Positions 61,738 through 64,000 of a stretch of DNA of 64,000 nt are shown here, one piece after another. The notes under the pieces are model-generated. The model did no database searches, was not told the DNA's origin, and saw nothing but the letters and a program-made list of their open reading frames with translations. Each line of letters begins with the position of its first letter. The stretch's first letter is position 1. The position numbers and the translations under genes were made by a program. Source of the stretch: Vitreoscilla filiformis (GTDB lineage Bacteria; Pseudomonadota; Gammaproteobacteria; Burkholderiales; Burkholderiaceae_C); assembly GCF_002222655.1 (NCBI RefSeq), contig NZ_CP022423.1, positions 3,400,896 to 3,464,895 on the forward strand, in the 5' to 3' direction.

Positions 61738-64000
61738 TCAACCTCCTCCTACTCGTGCGGCGTCAGATTCGAGGCGGCGCAGCATCGCCACCAGGGCCTG
61801 AGCGTCATCCTGCGAGGCCATCTCCACGGCCTCTTCGCGGCCCCGATTGATCGTGATGGCCACGGCGTACACCGTGCGCGATGTGGTGGGCGCAGCAGAT
61901 GGCGCAGGCGCAGGCGCCGCCACCTGGCCCGACGCTGCGGCGCTGGTGCGGGGCCGCAGCGGCAGCGGCACGCCGGGCCATTTCGCCGCCGTGGCCGTCC
62001 TTGCCGTAGAGGTACTGACTGGCGGCAGTTTGCAGGGCTGACGACAGCGTCCCCCCCCCCGGCCCGCCGTACTTCCGTTGGCCGGGGTTGTTCATGTAGG
62101 GGACGTTGCCGCTTGCATCCACAAACTCGCGGCGATCTGCTGCGCCGCTTCGTCGTCCAAGCCATAGCCCTTGAGGTCATTGATCACGCTCATCAGCGTG
62201 TTGCCGCCAGCGGTGGTGCCGTCTCCGGTGCGCTTGCGGTAATCGTCATCGAACAGTGACTTCACTTCACCGTTGCGTTTTCTCCACAGCACTGTTTTTC
62301 ACCACAGCGACCACTGCTGAGGCGGTTTTCTCAGCTTCTTCACGGGTCTTCCGCATTGCCTCAGTCGCGGCATCAGCAGCGGCGGGAATGGCCGACAGCG
62401 ACTTGACCACAGCGTGCCCCGCCTCATCCACTGCAACACCCATCCCCTGCGCCGCAGCCTGCGCCCGCAGTTCAGCGGTGACCACACCACCATTGGCAGC
62501 GATGGCCGCCGACGCATATTTCTCAAACGCAGCTTGCTTGTCTCGTGCTGCTGTGGTGCCCGCATCGCGGATGATTTGGTAATCCCGCTTGGCCGCATCC
62601 GCCATCATCGTGAGCCGATCGACGCTCGTGATCCCCAGGCGCTTCAAACGCCCCTTCAACCACCTTGGCCGCTGCGGCACTCTCTTTCGTGGCTGCTGTC
62701 GTCCCTTGCAGCGCCGCTGTCAACTGCCGCTGAATTTCCGCCGCCCGCTGCCATTCGCCCGCGTCCACAGCCTTTTCGTACTCGGCCCGCAACGTGGCCA
62801 CCTTTTCGCGCGCCGCCTCCGCCGCCGCTTGTTGGGCCTGCGATCCAGTCTTGGCTGCTTTCGCCGCCGCACTGGCCGCTGCACCCGCAGCGCTTGCCGC
62901 CGAGCTGGTGGCCTCCACCGCCGCCTTCACATCAGCCTGCGCCTGCACCACCTTTCGGTGCCTGGGCGCAGCCTGCGTCTGCGATTGCGTCAGACCATCC
63001 CAACCCGATTGGGCACTCTCAGCCGCTGTGGCAGCGTCATCCATTGCCTGGCGGGCCTTGGCCATGAATGCATCCGTGGCCGCCCCAGAGGCCGCTGCAC
63101 TGACGCGCACCTCGTCGGCCGCCAGTTTGTACCGGGCACTGACTTCGCCAAATGTCACCTTGGACATCATGTCCAGGTACAACGCGTACCAGGCCTGCGC
63201 CGACTGAACCAAGCTGGAGAACCCCGCACCAGCACATACACGCCCGCCAGTACTGTGTTGCCCCCGGCGCTCATCACCCCATACGCGGTCTGCACCACGT
63301 TGCCGGCGTTCTTGGCTTTGGCGCCGAGGTCGTCCAGAGTCACCGATAGGTTGGTGGCAAACGTCTGCAACTGCACCGACACGGCCTCAAAATCCACCGC
63401 GCCTACAAACCGGGTGCCCCACTCAATGGCCGCCTTGAACGCAGCAGCCAAGGCATCCCCGAACTTCCCCACCGTCCCATTACTGACCGCCGCAGACAGC
63501 GCCGCAGCCAGTTGGTTCACACCGTCTTTCAGGATGGGCAGCGTCGGTGTGCCCAGGGCATTCATCACCGTTTCCCACGCGCTGCTCAACCCACCCAGCG
63601 CCCGCGCAGGTTGTCGCCCATCACAGCAGCCGTCTCGGCGGCGCTGCCTTTGGCATTTTTGAGCTTCCCCGTCAGCTCATCCAGTGCCCCGATGCCCTGA
63701 TTCAACAGTGACCGCAGCGCCGGCCCCGCCTCCGTCCCAACCGCCAAGATGGCGCGCTCACCCACGGCGCCCTTGGTGCCCAACTGGCGCAGCGCCTCGC
63801 CGAAGTCGTTTGGTGATGATCCCGATCGTGCCCAGCTCCGTGCGGAACTTGCTGGCCGGGTCGCTGAACTGGCTCAGGATTCGCATTCAGTGCCGTGCCC
63901 GCCCGGCTGGCATCGATCCCGCATCGGCGAACTTGCCAATGATGGCGACGACGGTCTGTTCCAGGCTCAGACCCACCGACTTGGCAATGGGGGCTGTGTA
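61738..64000 (-). pseudogene. TP901-type phage tail tape-measure gene, broken by about eight frameshifts, partial at window edge
   Basis: Six collinear fragments in alternating minus-strand frames rebuild a tape-measure protein. YTAPIAKSVGLSLEQTVVAI and IGKFADAGIDASRAGTALN, then SQFSDPASKFRTELG, are the TP901 signature. They are followed by Ala/Gln-rich coiled coil (ADVKAAVEATSSAASAAGAA) and a C-terminus ending RRLESDAARVGGG at 61738. Frame breaks lie near 63882, 63809, 63600, 63220, 62645, 62278, 62125 and 61983, each explainable by one base. There are no nonsense codons within fragments. Tape-measure length sets tail length, so if real the breaks would abolish virion assembly. Confidence 0.85.

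Larger units (their letters stand above)
51706..64000 (-). mobile_element. Mu-like (transposable) prophage, right part; continues beyond the window
   Basis: From about 51.7 kb to the edge all genes are read on the minus strand and are phage-type: tape measure, tail and tail-tip proteins, then com and a DNA adenine methylase at the very end. The com-plus-modification-gene end is the signature of the right end of Mu-like phages. The TP901-type tape measure and tail-tip genes suggest a long-tailed B3/D3112-like virion and not a contractile one, as an inference. Transposase, lysis and capsid genes lie outside the window. Confidence 0.8.

Overview
The window is GC-rich, densely packed bacterial DNA. 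Gene content and protein similarity point to a Burkholderiales betaproteobacterium (Comamonadaceae or a Leptothrix/Sphaerotilus-type relative). The evidence is a pmdFDABC-ordered protocatechuate 4,5-cleavage operon, hemP, DUF3108 and DUF3429 proteins, and an OFA-type MFS carrier. No rRNA, tRNA or CRISPR array was seen.

Layout. 1-2395 (minus strand) is the start of a BREX phage-defence operon: a WYL regulator (brxR-like), a DUF1819/brxA-like gene, brxB, and the first 36 codons of brxC running off the left edge. 2396-3200 holds transposase debris and a terminator. 3208-4302 is ychF. 4636-13102 is a conspicuously more AT-rich polymorphic-toxin island: an Rhs shell split over two exported polypeptides, then three C-terminal toxin tips. 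The second and third tips are displaced cassettes, each carrying a copied piece of the Rhs core, and each tip is followed by a small membrane or exported immunity candidate. An IS5-type remnant closes the island. 13502-20367 is housekeeping: a UbiH-like monooxygenase, dsbC, DUF3429, an M61 peptidase, DUF3108 and an enoyl-CoA hydratase.

20354-25827 (minus) is a five-gene operon of unknown product: two paralogous membrane alpha/beta hydrolases, a cytochrome P450, a small membrane protein and a family-1 glycosyltransferase. Upstream lies a 1-kb array of about 188-bp tandem repeats rich in palindromes. 26910-29739 (minus) is an operon of a small protein, a DUF2325 protein, hemP and an FMN 2-hydroxy-acid oxidase, preceded by a 7-1-7 Fur box. 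An exported FGE-like protein with its own palindromic operator follows. 30854-35813 is pmdFDABC plus an aldo/keto reductase. 35857-40688 holds an MFS carrier, an SPFH/NAD-kinase-like pair and an AAA/PD-(D/E)XK protein. 40710-44593 is a class I P450 with its ferredoxin and reductase, divergent from an AraC regulator. 44719-49321 is a PhnD-like binding protein, a hybrid histidine kinase and two exported DUF1566 proteins. 49390-51033 is an OFA carrier with a normally separate small subunit fused to its end.

From about 51.7 kb to the end lies the right part of a Mu-like (transposable) prophage read on the minus strand. It has interrupted a host membrane-protein gene. From the phage end inward are a DNA adenine methylase, com, tail-tip and tail genes, and a TP901-type tape-measure gene. 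The methylase start codon is buried in a perfect 8-bp stem whose loop carries the Shine-Dalgarno, and com overlaps it, so the locus looks like a com-dam version of the Mu com-mom translational switch. The tape-measure region carries about eight single-base frame breaks, so it is either decaying or poorly sequenced.
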